Below are positions 42,466 to 51,770 of a DNA stretch of 64,000 bases, in pieces. Source of the stretch: Alphaproteobacteria bacterium (lineage in GTDB: Bacteria; Pseudomonadota; Alphaproteobacteria; SMXP01). The position numbers and the translations under genes were made by a program. Every line of letters starts with the position of its first letter. Positions within the stretch are counted from its first letter, which is position 1. Below the pieces are notes generated by a model that saw nothing but the letters and a program-made list of their open reading frames with translations, was not told the DNA's origin and did no database searches. The stretch lies in NCBI GenBank assembly GCA_028285305.1, contig JANQPV010000052.1, positions 1 through 64,000 of the forward strand. Direction: 5' to 3'.

Positions 42466-43359
42466 ATGAAGCTACTGGATGCCGTTATTGTCGAGTTGCT
42501 CGAAAAAATAAGAGAGCGCGTAGATTCCGACTTGAGTTGGAAAGAGCTCGCGCTAAAGACAGATATTGATGCTAGTACTCTTTCTCGAATTCGTGCCGGA
42601 GTCAGGTCCGCCACATTTGACAATGTCGGTCAAATTATCAAAGCAGCTAATAATAACCGCCTTGGCGACGTTCAGCCCAAGGACGTTTGGAATCTATTTT
42701 CCCAAGTTTTGGCAACCCAAGCAGAAAAAAGAAAAGCAACTGACAGCTTTGTGGCACAGGGAATCGATTATCTTGAAGCCGTTACAAACCTAATTCCGAC
42801 TTTGTCCGAGGGCGACACATATGCTCTGATTACTATGGAGCCACCCTGGGAGATGACTGTTCCGGACTTTGAAGGCAGCGTAGTCGACGCATTAGACAGC
42901 AACGCGAGATTTGTCTATGTCGTTCCAGCGGCCAACATCGGTTCGGACGATGAACGGCCCATAGGTTTCGAAGCGCATTCTGTTGATGTTGATGGCGTTG
43001 CTTTGGATCAACGCCTAGCCCATTGGCGAGAGTCTCTTTTTCAGAGAAACCCGTCACTTGGAAAGTCAGAAACGAACAGCAATCTAAAGATAATAGCTGT
43101 CGATCGTTCAGACTTTATGTTCCTTTTTGCTCCTTCAATAAAATACGTGCATCTAGTTCGCAACAAAGGCAATCATGGTTACGAAGACCAGTTCAAAAAT
43201 ACCGTATCTATTGAAAGCAATCTGGTGAATAGTTTTGCGGAGATCTCTGCGGTTCAGTCAGCGTCAGACAATTTATCAGATCGCACCTTTGCTGAACTAA
43301 ACACCAGGACAATACGCCTCATTCATCGGTGGTTAGCCGAACTTGAGGCACAAGAATAG
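42466..43359 (+). CDS. HTH-domain protein, likely regulator of the queuosine cassette
   Basis: 297 residues. The N-terminal ~75 residues form a lambda-repressor-like HTH (SWKELALKTDIDASTLSRIR, then GVRSATFDNVGQIIKAA). The remaining ~220 residues are a separate domain with alternating strands and helices (EGDTYALITMEPPWEM, ARFVYVVPAANIG, LKIIAVDRSDFMFLF) that I do not recognise; it might sense a ligand. It is AT-rich compared with flanking DNA and lies nine bases before the transporter gene. TTGACA at 42351 is a candidate -35. Confidence 0.7.
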   Translation: MKLLDAVIVELLEKIRERVDSDLSWKELALKTDIDASTLSRIRAGVRSATFDNVGQIIKAANNNRLGDVQPKDVWNLFSQVLATQAEKRKATDSFVAQGIDYLEAVTNLIPTLSEGDTYALITMEPPWEMTVPDFEGSVVDALDSNARFVYVVPAANIGSDDERPIGFEAHSVDVDGVALDQRLAHWRESLFQRNPSLGKSETNSNLKIIAVDRSDFMFLFAPSIKYVHLVRNKGNHGYEDQFKNTVSIESNLVNSFAEISAVQSASDNLSDRTFAELNTRTIRLIHRWLAELEAQE

Positions 43360-43368
43360 GGTGAGAGA

Positions 43369-44010
43369 GTGAAAAATATGGGTACGATAGGTCCACGGGT
43401 TTTTGTGCTAAGCTGCTTGTTTATTGCGTCGCTTAGTGTTTTGAACATAGTTTCTTCAAAGATCGTGGCTCTTGGCGGCCTCACATTTTCTGTTGGCTCC
43501 TACCTATACGCCGTAACCTTTCCAATTACAGATGCTATTTCAGAGGTGAAGGGTAAGGCTTTCGCGCGTCGTCTTGTACTCTATGGATTTGCTGTGAACA
43601 TATTTGTGATTGGTGTGGTGGCGTTTTCCGCCTGGCACCCACCAGCACCTTTTTGGGGCGAACAGAATAAAGCGTTTCAAGCAACTCTTTATGCAGCGCC
43701 ACGTATTATGGTCGCCTCAATGATAGCCTATTTAGTTGCCCAGTTTCATGACATTTGGGCATTCCATTTTTGGAAAGCTGTCACTAAAGGTAAGTTTCTC
43801 TGGCTGCGAAATAATTTGTCCACTTTCACGTCGCAAATTGTGGATACGTCAATTTTTACTGTTCTTGCCTTTGCGGGAACAATGCCGATTTCTGGGTTAG
43901 TTTCGGTCGCTATGGGTGGTGTCATAGTCAAGATTGTATTGGCGCTTATTGATACACCTGTAGTTTATGCAACCGTTGCCTGGCTTCGCTCCGAGCACAA
44001 GCAGATTTGA
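43369..44010 (+). CDS. yhhQ: VUT/YhhQ-family queuosine-precursor transporter
   Basis: 213 residues with six or so membrane segments. Family marks are SSKIVALGGLTFSVGSYLYA, FPITDAISEVKGKAFAR and the late NNLSTFTSQIVDTSIFTVLA with its conserved polar residues. YhhQ proteins import preQ0, preQ1 or queuine. The GTG at 43369 or ATG at 43378 are both possible starts. Its stop overlaps the next gene (TTGA), which encodes a queuosine salvage enzyme, so the functional assignment is well supported by context. Confidence 0.85.
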   Translation: MKNMGTIGPRVFVLSCLFIASLSVLNIVSSKIVALGGLTFSVGSYLYAVTFPITDAISEVKGKAFARRLVLYGFAVNIFVIGVVAFSAWHPPAPFWGEQNKAFQATLYAAPRIMVASMIAYLVAQFHDIWAFHFWKAVTKGKFLWLRNNLSTFTSQIVDTSIFTVLAFAGTMPISGLVSVAMGGVIVKIVLALIDTPVVYATVAWLRSEHKQI

Positions 44011-45002
44011 CCACCTTGCAGACCCAGAGCAATCCTTGCCAACTCGTGGTGAAAAGCTGCCTTGGAGCTCTCCCGCAGCTAAGACATATTAATCTTCTGT
44101 ATGATCAGCTGCCTGCGGCGATAGAGAGCATCGACCTATCATCATATGCTCTGTCCTCTTCGATTAACCCTGACCGCAGTGGTGTCCCTTCAGATTGCCG
44201 CTACCTTTTTGTGTTGCTTTGTTGCGCATTGGATTTTGGTTCCAAGTATCAACATAGCGAACTGCGGTCGCGTAGCGGCTCTTTAACGAAAACTATTCAG
44301 TATAAGCTGGCCCCCTTGTTTAAGGGTATGAGAGAGAAAGATATATGTGAGAAATTATATGAGATTAATGCATGCGACTTTGCAGGACTGTTTATCGAGA
44401 AAGAGGCTCTTTATAAAGATGACTCAAATGGCCTTCGGCTCATTGAGCTTATGGAGGATAGAAAAAAAGCACTCAATGAAGTAATTAACTTTCTTCACCA
44501 GTTCGAATACAAAACTCTCAACTTGATTGAGGCAACAAACTTCGACTGTCTTCGCTTGGCCTCATTACTAAGCAGTGTCTCCAATTTTAGTGATGTTGAC
44601 CAGTATCAGGGAAAAACCATTTTCTTTTTTAAGAAGGCCCAACTCACATCGGCAATGCTTGCTGCAGCTGGAGCTCCAATTGGCGGGCGAGAATACTTAT
44701 CGGGTCTTGCTGACAATGGCGTTCCGGCGACATTGTTGAATCTGAAGGTCATGATGGTTGATGATCGAACAGAAAGAGAGATCAATGAACGAAGGCTCTT
44801 GCCGGTTGGTGGAGGAGTAGGGACAGAGATTCGAATCGCCACGATCTGCGCTGTGGATGCTTTGACGAAACTGGCGAATAAGCGCAACTTAACACTTTGT
44901 TCTCTTGATATCGACAAGGCACTTTGGAACCTTGCCCCAAGACCGTCACGGCCGACTTCGGCGGTCATGAGACCAATTATCGATACACGCTGGTTTTTCT
45001 AA
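44007..45002 (+). CDS. Queuosine salvage protein (DUF2419/Qng1-like)
   Basis: 331 residues. It resembles DUF2419: CALDFGSKYQHSELRSRSGS, YQGKTIFFFKKAQLTSAML and YLSGLADNGVPATLL. The Asp of LADNGVP aligns with the catalytic Asp of queuine-nucleoside glycosidases. It ends with GVGTEIRIATICAVDAL. The family frees queuine from queuosine nucleotides or nucleosides. The TTG start overlaps the transporter's TGA. The final ~25 residues meet the minus-strand HTH gene tail to tail. Confidence 0.72.
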   Translation: MTTLQTQSNPCQLVVKSCLGALPQLRHINLLYDQLPAAIESIDLSSYALSSSINPDRSGVPSDCRYLFVLLCCALDFGSKYQHSELRSRSGSLTKTIQYKLAPLFKGMREKDICEKLYEINACDFAGLFIEKEALYKDDSNGLRLIELMEDRKKALNEVINFLHQFEYKTLNLIEATNFDCLRLASLLSSVSNFSDVDQYQGKTIFFFKKAQLTSAMLAAAGAPIGGREYLSGLADNGVPATLLNLKVMMVDDRTEREINERRLLPVGGGVGTEIRIATICAVDALTKLANKRNLTLCSLDIDKALWNLAPRPSRPTSAVMRPIIDTRWFF

Positions 45003-45436
45003 TCCAGGCGGCCTTCCCCTATTTTCGCTTCAGCCTTTGTTCTTATCAATTTTGCCGCGAGCCACATCCCTTGTTTGGCCGAGCAGGCGACGGTAACATA
45101 CATCTGTCGCAAGGTCGGCAACGATCTGTGAGGTGCTGGTCCTGTTGAAACATCTAGCGTTCGTTCTTTGGCGAATAGCTCTGCAAACCGGTCGCTTCTC
45201 AGGTCCAGAACCGAGATCGGATCGACGTCAAGTGTGCCTGCAAGACCGAAAAGGGCGTCGGAGGGCATCGATCCTTCGTTCAGCCATCGGCACACCGTCT
45301 TCAGCGAAGTCGCTTTCCCGTTCGCCTGACGTCCCGCATCCATTCGTTCTTGCCACGCGTCGACGAACTCGGGAACGGAGCCGAACCGAAACGTAATGAG
45401 CGAACGGACGAGGTCTCGGTTCAGCGGGATTCTCAC
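44999..45436 (-). CDS. Small HTH-like hypothetical protein
   Basis: 145 residues from a GTG with AGGAGGAGG upstream. The first ~85 residues look like an atypical repressor HTH (VPEFVDAWQERMDAGR, TSLKTVCRWLNEGSMPSDAL, DVDPISVLDL). The C-terminus (LPTLRQMYVTVACSAKQGMW) may be cut short by fusion to the salvage gene's end, since their stops overlap by four bases. Function unknown. Confidence 0.6.
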   Translation of the reverse strand: MRIPLNRDLVRSLITFRFGSVPEFVDAWQERMDAGRQANGKATSLKTVCRWLNEGSMPSDALFGLAGTLDVDPISVLDLRSDRFAELFAKERTLDVSTGPAPHRSLPTLRQMYVTVACSAKQGMWLAAKLIRTKAEAKIGEGRLD

Positions 45437-45716
45437 GGATTGCGGCCTCCTCCTCTCATTTCATGTGGCCGCGATGAGACAGACCGCTTGCCGGAATCGG
45501 ATAGCTTCGGTTTGTAGACGATGCGTTTGCATGTTTGAAGCGACCCGATGGGCCGCATTTATGGGTTGGGGCGCCTTACCTTAGGCCCCAAACATGCTTT
45601 CTTTGAGGGACTACTATTCCGCAAATAAAAAGAGGGGAGGATCGGATATCCGAGTGAAAATATATAATGAATCTAAGTATATATTCTGTAATTAGAGCGT
45701 AATTATTTTAAACACT

Positions 45717-46379
45717 ATGGCGAATTCTGTTCATATCAAGAAAGAAGTGTCAATATATTTTCGGGGGTGCAGGCGGGAGAAAGATATCGGCGTGCACACT
45801 CTCTACGATCAGCGCGGCCATCGAAAGTATCTGATCGGCAGCGAACGAGCGGCGTTTTTGAAGGCCGCGAAGGCGGCAGACCCTACGACCGAGACCTTTT
45901 GCCTTGTGCTCGCGTACACCGGCGCGCGCATCTCCGAGGTTCTGGCACTGACGCCTGATCGTATCGACCCGGGCTCCTGCGTCATCATGTTCGAAACGCT
46001 CAAACGCCGCAGAAAAGGGGCGTTCCGGGCGGTTCCGGTGCCGCGGAAAGTGCTGAAGCGCATAGCCACGGTTCATGGCCTCGCCGGCTTGGCATACATG
46101 ACGGAGGGCGCATCCATCGAACGGTTGTGGCCATGGTGCCGCACGACGGCTTGGCAGCGGGTTAAGGCGGTCATGAACGAAGCGGGTGTCACGGGCACGC
46201 AGGCGTCTCCCAAAGGGTTGCGCCACGCATTTGGCGTTCTCGGGCTGCAGTCGGGTGTACCGCTCAATTTGGTGAGCCGCTGGCTTGGTCATGCCAAGCT
46301 TGAGACGACCGCCATTTACGCCGAAGCAATAGGTGAAGAAGAAAAGGCCATCGCTCAAAGGTTTTGGAGAACCTTTTGA
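45717..46379 (+). CDS. Short tyrosine recombinase
   Basis: 220 residues and only a small N-terminal part ahead of the catalytic domain. Catalytic residues are visible: Arg in TGARISEVL, Lys in KRRRKGAF, PKGLRHAFG (His normally in the HxxR box is replaced by Lys-Gly-Leu-Arg-His order), LGHAKLETT and the Tyr in AIYAEAIG. It resembles XerD-like plasmid or element resolvases. The leader (45600-45716) is very AT-rich and may hold its site. It may have mobilised the queuosine cassette. Confidence 0.8.
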   Translation: MANSVHIKKEVSIYFRGCRREKDIGVHTLYDQRGHRKYLIGSERAAFLKAAKAADPTTETFCLVLAYTGARISEVLALTPDRIDPGSCVIMFETLKRRRKGAFRAVPVPRKVLKRIATVHGLAGLAYMTEGASIERLWPWCRTTAWQRVKAVMNEAGVTGTQASPKGLRHAFGVLGLQSGVPLNLVSRWLGHAKLETTAIYAEAIGEEEKAIAQRFWRTF

Positions 46380-46569
46380 GTAATGGAGGCCAGCCCCGTG
46401 AACAGAATTCGCCATTCTGTTTATGCTTACAGTGGGATGGATTTGATGGCACGCACCGCGCTCGTTCGCGTTGTCACTGCTAGCATGAGGAGGCCGCGCC
46501 AGCCGGGCGGACAAAGGCCCCCTTTCTGCGGCGGAAGCGTGTAAATAGACCATATGGGGAAGATCAGAT

Positions 46570-46995
46570 ATGCGGTCGAATTTTGTACGTAGTGTAGCAA
46601 GGCGAAGTGTTCAGGCCTGTCGTTCGGGAACATTGCCAATTGTGATAATATGCTTAGCTCTCATCGCAACAGGCTGCCAAGACAATGGCCAATTGACTAA
46701 CGACATGGCCATCCTAGCTATCAAGGAAGGGGTGACCTCCCCTGATGCGGTAACGGCAGTAATAGGTATCCGAGAAATCCCAGAACAAAATGCAGCGGAG
46801 GTCGAATTTCAGTTCACCGAGTTAAGATACGAGTATTTTGATACTATTTGGGGAAAGGGAGAGACCACCTATACGGGTCCGGCGACAGCAATATTCCACA
46901 AGTTCAATGATGGTCGGTGGGTGCTTGACAAGATTTCATTTAAAAACCCCAAGATCAATTCGTGGGCTCGACCACTTGGTATAATGCAGGAGTGA
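46570..46995 (+). CDS. Small lipoprotein of unknown function
   Basis: 141 residues. GGGGAAG precedes the ATG. A basic N-terminus is followed by a hydrophobic stretch and lipobox LIATGC, so the mature form starts at Cys about residue 36. The rest includes EVEFQFTELRYEYFDTI and GPATAIFHKFNDGRWVLDKI, which looks like a compact beta-rich domain of NTF2 or cystatin-like size. No family named. Confidence 0.65.
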   Translation: MRSNFVRSVARRSVQACRSGTLPIVIICLALIATGCQDNGQLTNDMAILAIKEGVTSPDAVTAVIGIREIPEQNAAEVEFQFTELRYEYFDTIWGKGETTYTGPATAIFHKFNDGRWVLDKISFKNPKINSWARPLGIMQE

Positions 46996-47064
46996 CGCAA
47001 TAGAACCGAGCAAAGCGCTTTCCGCAATAACGCTGCTTTGGAGCGGGCGTGACGTGCCGCAGAG

Positions 47065-47403
47065 CTAATCGATAAGCCTTAGTCTTTCGCCTCGGCCGTC
47101 GGTCCAAGGCGACCCCAAAATGTTGCCGTCGAGAACAACGTCTTTCTCACCAAAGAGAGACAGTCTGGAACCATCTCCGCCAGCTATTCGCTTGCTGACT
47201 ACCAGCATGTTATCCGTCCGTTCGCGTCGTCCAGTGACAAAAAGCACCCGAAAATTCCGGAAGCCAAAAAGCTCGGTGTGACGCTTTCTCCGCCATGCGT
47301 CGTAGTAGATGACGAGTTTCTTATATATCGAACTATCGCGGAGGTTCGCCTGCTTTACAGGCATGGTTCCCCGGTCGACTTCGAGGAAATAGGAAGCACG
47401 CAC
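47065..47403 (-). pseudogene. C-terminal fragment of a replication-relaxation family gene
   Basis: About 112 residues beginning ASYFLEVDRGTMP and including ELFGFRNFRVLFVTGRRER and a GRGERLRLID end. This matches the last third of replication-relaxation proteins (nuclease-like core with FRVL.VT). An intact homologue lies at 48623-49567. The fragment starts exactly at a 29-base palindrome, indicating truncation there. Confidence 0.6.
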
Positions 47404-47424
47404 AGGGGCAGCCCCTGTGCGTGC
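47396..47424. repeat. Perfect 29-base palindrome at a truncation point
   Basis: GCACGCACAGGGGC (47396-47409), a single A, then the exact complement (47411-47424). It lies between the methyltransferase stop and the truncated replication-relaxation fragment. It could act as a bidirectional hairpin terminator without a T run or be the footprint of a fold-back rearrangement. Confidence 0.7.
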
Positions 47425-47443
47425 CGATGAAGTTTCCGGGCCG

Positions 47444-48445
47444 CTATGCCGCTTGGGCTAGCGGTCCTGGCTCTGCCGCCGCAATGCGCTGTTCGGCAAG
47501 CTTGATGTATTCGGGATTCAGCTCAATGCCGATATACCGCCGGCCGCATTCCTTGGCGACGGCGGCAGTCGTCCCGCTCCCGAGGAACGGGTCGAGGACC
47601 GTGTAGCCGACGGGTGCGCCCGCGACGATGCAGGGTTTGACGAGGTCCGGCGGAAACGTCGCAAAGTGCGCGTCTTTGTATGGCTTGGGAGCGACTGTCC
47701 AGACAGATCGCTTGCTCCTCCCAAGCGGATGCAGAATTCGGCGAGGATTGGGCTTAACGAGCTTGTCTTCCGCTCGCGCAGGCCAAGTCGTGCGTTCACG
47801 CCGATTGCTATACCAATCCTGATAGCTCCCCTTGCCATCGTAGCCATACTTGCGGGCGCGAGCTATTCCCGCCTCTCGCCGATCTTTGCCGTACGGCTCA
47901 CGGATTGCGTCAATATCAAAATGATACTTCCGCGATTTGGTTAGCAAGAAAATGTAGTCGTGCGCTTTGGTGCATCTGTCTTTTACACTCTCCGGCATAG
48001 GGTTCGGTTTGTGCCAGATGATATCCTGGCGGAGATACCAGCCGTCGGCTTGGAGCGCGAACGCAACGCGCCATGGGATACCCACAAGGTCTTTGGGCTT
48101 GAGGACGGCATGGCCGTTGAGGCGTCCGCGCCCTCGATGAGCATTCATGCCCTTCGTCTCAATGTCACCGCCCTCCAGGCCTGTGCTCGCATAGCTGTCG
48201 CCGAGATTCAGCCAGAGCGTGCCATCGTCTCTCAGGATGCGCCGTACTTCGCGGAAGACCTCCACGAGCTTGCCTACAAAATCCTCCGGTGTTCTCTCTA
48301 GCCCAAGCTGGCCGTCGACACCGTAGTCCCGCAGGCCCCAATAGGGTGGAGAAGTGACGCATGTCGAAACAGATCGGTCGTCGAGCGTGCGAAGCACGTC
48401 GATTACGTCACCTTGGAGTATTGTTCCTTCTGAAAGGGTATTCAT
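47444..48445 (-). CDS. Site-specific DNA methyltransferase (beta-type)
   Basis: 333 residues. Catalytic motif TSPPYWGLRDYGV lies near residue 29 and the SAM-binding motif DPFLGSGTTAAVA near 288, the order of group beta enzymes that methylate adenine-N6 or cytosine-N4. ATG 48445 is chosen for AAGGAGAC at ideal spacing; that site is embedded in a perfect inverted repeat. No restriction partner is adjacent, so it is an orphan methylase of the mobilisable element, perhaps protecting it from host restriction. Confidence 0.88.
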   Translation of the reverse strand: MNTLSEGTILQGDVIDVLRTLDDRSVSTCVTSPPYWGLRDYGVDGQLGLERTPEDFVGKLVEVFREVRRILRDDGTLWLNLGDSYASTGLEGGDIETKGMNAHRGRGRLNGHAVLKPKDLVGIPWRVAFALQADGWYLRQDIIWHKPNPMPESVKDRCTKAHDYIFLLTKSRKYHFDIDAIREPYGKDRREAGIARARKYGYDGKGSYQDWYSNRRERTTWPARAEDKLVKPNPRRILHPLGRSKRSVWTVAPKPYKDAHFATFPPDLVKPCIVAGAPVGYTVLDPFLGSGTTAAVAKECGRRYIGIELNPEYIKLAEQRIAAAEPGPLAQAA

Positions 48446-48447
48446 GT

Positions 48448-48474
48448 GGTGTCTCCTTATTTCTAGGAGACACC
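48448..48474 (-). promoter_or_regulatory. Inverted repeat over the methyltransferase ribosome binding site
   Basis: GGTGTCTCCT (48448-48457) and its exact complement (48465-48474) with a seven-base loop enclose the Shine-Dalgarno. As RNA it would hide the site; as DNA it could be an autoregulatory operator. Confidence 0.55.
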
Positions 48475-48622
48475 CAATATTCACACTTTTATCTGCGTGT
48501 AACCGAGCAGGATTTGTGCGTATGTACTGTTACCATTCACCATGTTGCATAGTATTCATTCATCACTTTTTTGCATAACTGCATTTGAAACGAGAAAAGG
48601 CTTGCCGGGGATCTATACGAAG

Positions 48623-49567
48623 TCAGATTGTCATGTCCAAGTGGAAATCAGGCTGGCCCGCACGCTTCCATCCGTCTGTGAACAGGTGGCGGAGTACGTC
48701 ACTGGGTTTGAAGACCGATCCGAAGTTTTCGGCTGACGAGAAGCACATATAGGTATTTCGTCCGGTCACGTCCTCGACGACATCGAGAATATTCATCATG
48801 TGTCGTTTGGATGTCGTCACGACCAACAGTATCAAAGGACAGTTGAGCCCGTAGTGTTCCTTGTAGAGCTGGTCGCCGATGAAATTGCGGTACTGCAGGA
48901 TGTTGCGCAGCCAGCTCTTGCGCGTATGGGACTTCGGCCGGTTGGGTTCCGTGTTGCGGTCGGCTTCGACGACGAAAGCTCGAAAGCTGCCGCCATAGTC
49001 GATGGCGAAAAGTGCGTCGGGCGTCAGCGTGGCTCTCTTCGCCGCGCCGTTCCAGGTGTAGGGAACGGTGGACTGAAGACCGGCTCCGGCGCGCTCCAGG
49101 ATTTCGTAGCCGGGGATGTATCGGACGCCATGCTCTCGGCACATGAGCTCGATCGATGCGGTAATGGATGCCGCCATGTAGCGGTGTTTCCACGGCCCGC
49201 CGGGATTGATGGGGCCGTGCCAGTCGCCGCGCTCTTTGAGGACCGCGACGGAGGCCGGCGTCAGATCATAGATGAGCTTCTGATAGCGCGCATCGATGGT
49301 GTCGAACTGCTGCCATGGTCTGTCGAGATAGGCGCCTCCGTGATGCGTGCGGCTCTCATGGAAGAGATCGGCAAGTCGGACACGCGTCGCCTTTTCGCTT
49401 ACGCACAGGCGCTTGGTGAATTCGTGGAGATAGCTTGAGGAAAGCGGGCCGTGCCGATGAAGCGCGGCGAACCACTCGACGTCGCGCACTCGTGCGGCAA
49501 CCCGCTTGCCGGTCGGCGTGCGTCGGTTTCGGAGCCGCCGCTCTATGCTGTCGTGGGTTCTCCTCAC
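48623..49567 (-). CDS. Replication-relaxation family protein
   Basis: 314 residues. A winged-helix start (GPLSSSYLHEFTKRLCVSEK) precedes a restriction-nuclease-like core (TPDALFAIDYGGSFRAFVVE with ALDRNTEP) and the ILLVVTTSKRHMMNIL strand. Family members initiate rolling-circle-like replication or transfer of integrative elements. The GTG start has no strong Shine-Dalgarno. It lies about 100 bases after the ATPase gene on the same strand, in a mobilisable-element operon. Confidence 0.75.
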   Translation of the reverse strand: MRRTHDSIERRLRNRRTPTGKRVAARVRDVEWFAALHRHGPLSSSYLHEFTKRLCVSEKATRVRLADLFHESRTHHGGAYLDRPWQQFDTIDARYQKLIYDLTPASVAVLKERGDWHGPINPGGPWKHRYMAASITASIELMCREHGVRYIPGYEILERAGAGLQSTVPYTWNGAAKRATLTPDALFAIDYGGSFRAFVVEADRNTEPNRPKSHTRKSWLRNILQYRNFIGDQLYKEHYGLNCPLILLVVTTSKRHMMNILDVVEDVTGRNTYMCFSSAENFGSVFKPSDVLRHLFTDGWKRAGQPDFHLDMTI

Positions 49568-49667
49568 ACGTGGCAGTATTGGCCGCCTTCAGCGAAAGTA
49601 AACGTGCGCTATGGGTGCCGGGGCGTGCGAGTGCGTGGCGACGGTACGCTATGACCGCCCAAAAAAA

Positions 49668-51770
49668 TTACAACCTATCGCTTGGCGTCGTGTCGGGATT
49701 ATCGAGGTCCGGCGTCGTTGCCGTGAGCGTTGGCGGTTCCGGTTCTTCGCGCGGTGGCGCGTCTTCTGCCGGTTCTTTCTCCGTCCCACTTTTTGGCAGC
49801 TTTGCTGCGGGTACGGCGTAGTGTTCGCGGGTGTAGTCTATGAGATCGTTGTAGTCGTCGCGCTGCGACATTCCCTCCATCACGCCAAACGGGATTGTGA
49901 GCGTGGTGGCCGTCTCAGTAATCCCGCGAATGTATGCGGCGAATTGGCCTTTCTTCTGACCCAAAATGAAATCGGCCGACGTGCGAAGCCTGCCGGCGAG
50001 TGTGCGGGCGTCTTCGGGAGACACGCCGCCTGCAAAACGGATCGCGACGTTTGCGGAGATGCTGCTGTCGATCCGGCTCGGGAGTTGCCCGAGAAACTGA
50101 TGCGCGAGCACAAGCCCGATGTTTTGACGGCGGCACTGCGAGAGGATGGTATCGAGGCTCTGTTCGTTCGCCCCTTCAAGATAGTCCTGCACCTCATCGA
50201 TAAACACAAAGGTCGGCCGCTTATATGAGAGCGTGGCCCGCTCTTGTGCGGCTTGGGCAATCAGTGCGAGGAAAAACCGGCCCAAGAGCTTCGTGCCGTC
50301 GTCTTTGAGCAGATCCTTGCTCGTATCGATGAGGATGATCTTCCCGTCATTCATCGCCTTGAAGATATCCACCTTGTTGCGTGGATTGGAGAACATCCGC
50401 TCGAAGGTCTGGTTTTCGAGAATGCCGTAGAGACGCCTGACAACCTGGTCCTTGGTCTCGCCGTATTGCGCCTTGCTGTCTTTGACGAACTCCTCTTTGA
50501 AGAACATCCGTGCAGTTTCGGGAAGCTCATCAATGTATTTGGCGTATCGCTCCGTCGCGCCAGGGCGCAGCACATCGACCAGCGTGTGGATGGTCGCGTC
50601 CGGTATGTGGAGCATCAGGCGGGTGACGTAGCGAAAGAGCGTCGATTGCTTCTGCGTCATCTCGGCATCAAGCAACGAGCCGAGCACAAAGTCGTAGAGT
50701 TCGATGATGCCGTTGACCATGCGTTCCCGGTCAACCGGCGAATACCGGTTGATGCGATCCATGCCGACGTCGAACATATTGAGCGCGACCGGGTACTCGA
50801 TATCACTTGGGTCGATGAGCACGATGCGCTCTATCGGGATATCGAGGTGTGCGATGTTTTTGATGAGATCGCGCTGGCTGTCCATCACCACGATGGAGCA
50901 GTCGGTGTCGATGTCCCGGGATATCAGATATTGGAGCGTCTGGGTCTTGCCGTGCCCCGTGCCCGCGACGACGTGCATATGCTCAAAGCGGGTCCCCTGG
51001 GGCAGCGCCAAGGGAATCGGAATTTGAAACAACTCTAGAATGGGCGTGTCTTTGAGGTAATCCCAAAGGATGTTCTCGCCTTTGTAGTCGCGGGGGTAGG
51101 TGCCGCCCTGCTCATTGTAGTTGCGATTCAGCGTGTCGCGCAGGCGCTTGAAGAGGCCGGTCTTCTCCACCTCGTCGCCAAAAAACGCAAACATGATTGC
51201 TTCCATGCGCTCCGGCAGATCATTGACGAGCGTCGCCAAGGGCACGGTCGTGAGGTGATCGCCCTCGGGAATGTCGGGAGCGTTACTCCTGAAGTCGCTG
51301 AGAAATTGGCGCGTGGTTGCGATTGCCAAGTCCGCCGTCCGCGTACTGTGGACATTCGCCATATATGCATTGAGGCGATCACGATACCGTGCCGCCTCCA
51401 CCGAGTTGCAAATGGGCGGCGGGGGTTCGGGTTCCCCGAATTCCTCGTCGTGGTAAATGTCGAAGGTGAATTTCATGAACGCTTCCGCGTACGGAACGCC
51501 GCGCGGGGGCATCCCTTCGAGAATGCTGCTAGAGAATTCGCCCGCCGAAATCGGATTCAGCTCCTTTGCGACTTCATAGAGTTCGTGGGTGCGCTTCTTC
51601 GCCTGCTTCTCTTGATAGCGGGGCGAACGGTAGTAAGCGACGGTGCCGCCAAGCAGCACCGCGCCCACACCGATAAACGGCAGTGCGAGCGCCGCAGCGA
51701 TAATCAACATCCCTACGAGAAGGACGATTATCGCGAGCCAGATGATTCCCCAGGAATCTTGGTCAATCAT
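49668..51770 (-). CDS. TraD/TraG-like DNA-transfer coupling ATPase
   Basis: 700 residues. One or two N-terminal membrane segments (about 9-45) are followed by a large soluble ATPase. Walker A is GTGHGKTQT near residue 272, Walker B is FVFIDEVQ near 520, and QCRRQNIGLVLAHQFLGQL is typical of VirD4/TraG coupling proteins. The C-terminus is proline/glutamate-rich and disordered. It would feed DNA to a conjugation channel, but no channel genes are present, so the element is at best mobilisable. It overlaps the small upstream gene (TAATG). Confidence 0.85.
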   Translation of the reverse strand: MIDQDSWGIIWLAIIVLLVGMLIIAAALALPFIGVGAVLLGGTVAYYRSPRYQEKQAKKRTHELYEVAKELNPISAGEFSSSILEGMPPRGVPYAEAFMKFTFDIYHDEEFGEPEPPPPICNSVEAARYRDRLNAYMANVHSTRTADLAIATTRQFLSDFRSNAPDIPEGDHLTTVPLATLVNDLPERMEAIMFAFFGDEVEKTGLFKRLRDTLNRNYNEQGGTYPRDYKGENILWDYLKDTPILELFQIPIPLALPQGTRFEHMHVVAGTGHGKTQTLQYLISRDIDTDCSIVVMDSQRDLIKNIAHLDIPIERIVLIDPSDIEYPVALNMFDVGMDRINRYSPVDRERMVNGIIELYDFVLGSLLDAEMTQKQSTLFRYVTRLMLHIPDATIHTLVDVLRPGATERYAKYIDELPETARMFFKEEFVKDSKAQYGETKDQVVRRLYGILENQTFERMFSNPRNKVDIFKAMNDGKIILIDTSKDLLKDDGTKLLGRFFLALIAQAAQERATLSYKRPTFVFIDEVQDYLEGANEQSLDTILSQCRRQNIGLVLAHQFLGQLPSRIDSSISANVAIRFAGGVSPEDARTLAGRLRTSADFILGQKKGQFAAYIRGITETATTLTIPFGVMEGMSQRDDYNDLIDYTREHYAVPAAKLPKSGTEKEPAEDAPPREEPEPPTLTATTPDLDNPDTTPSDRL

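Noticed and set aside
49435-49821. 128-codon plus-strand frame between the replication-relaxation and ATPase genes
   Set aside because: It overlaps the ends of both better-supported minus-strand genes and has low-complexity serine/glycine-rich content.
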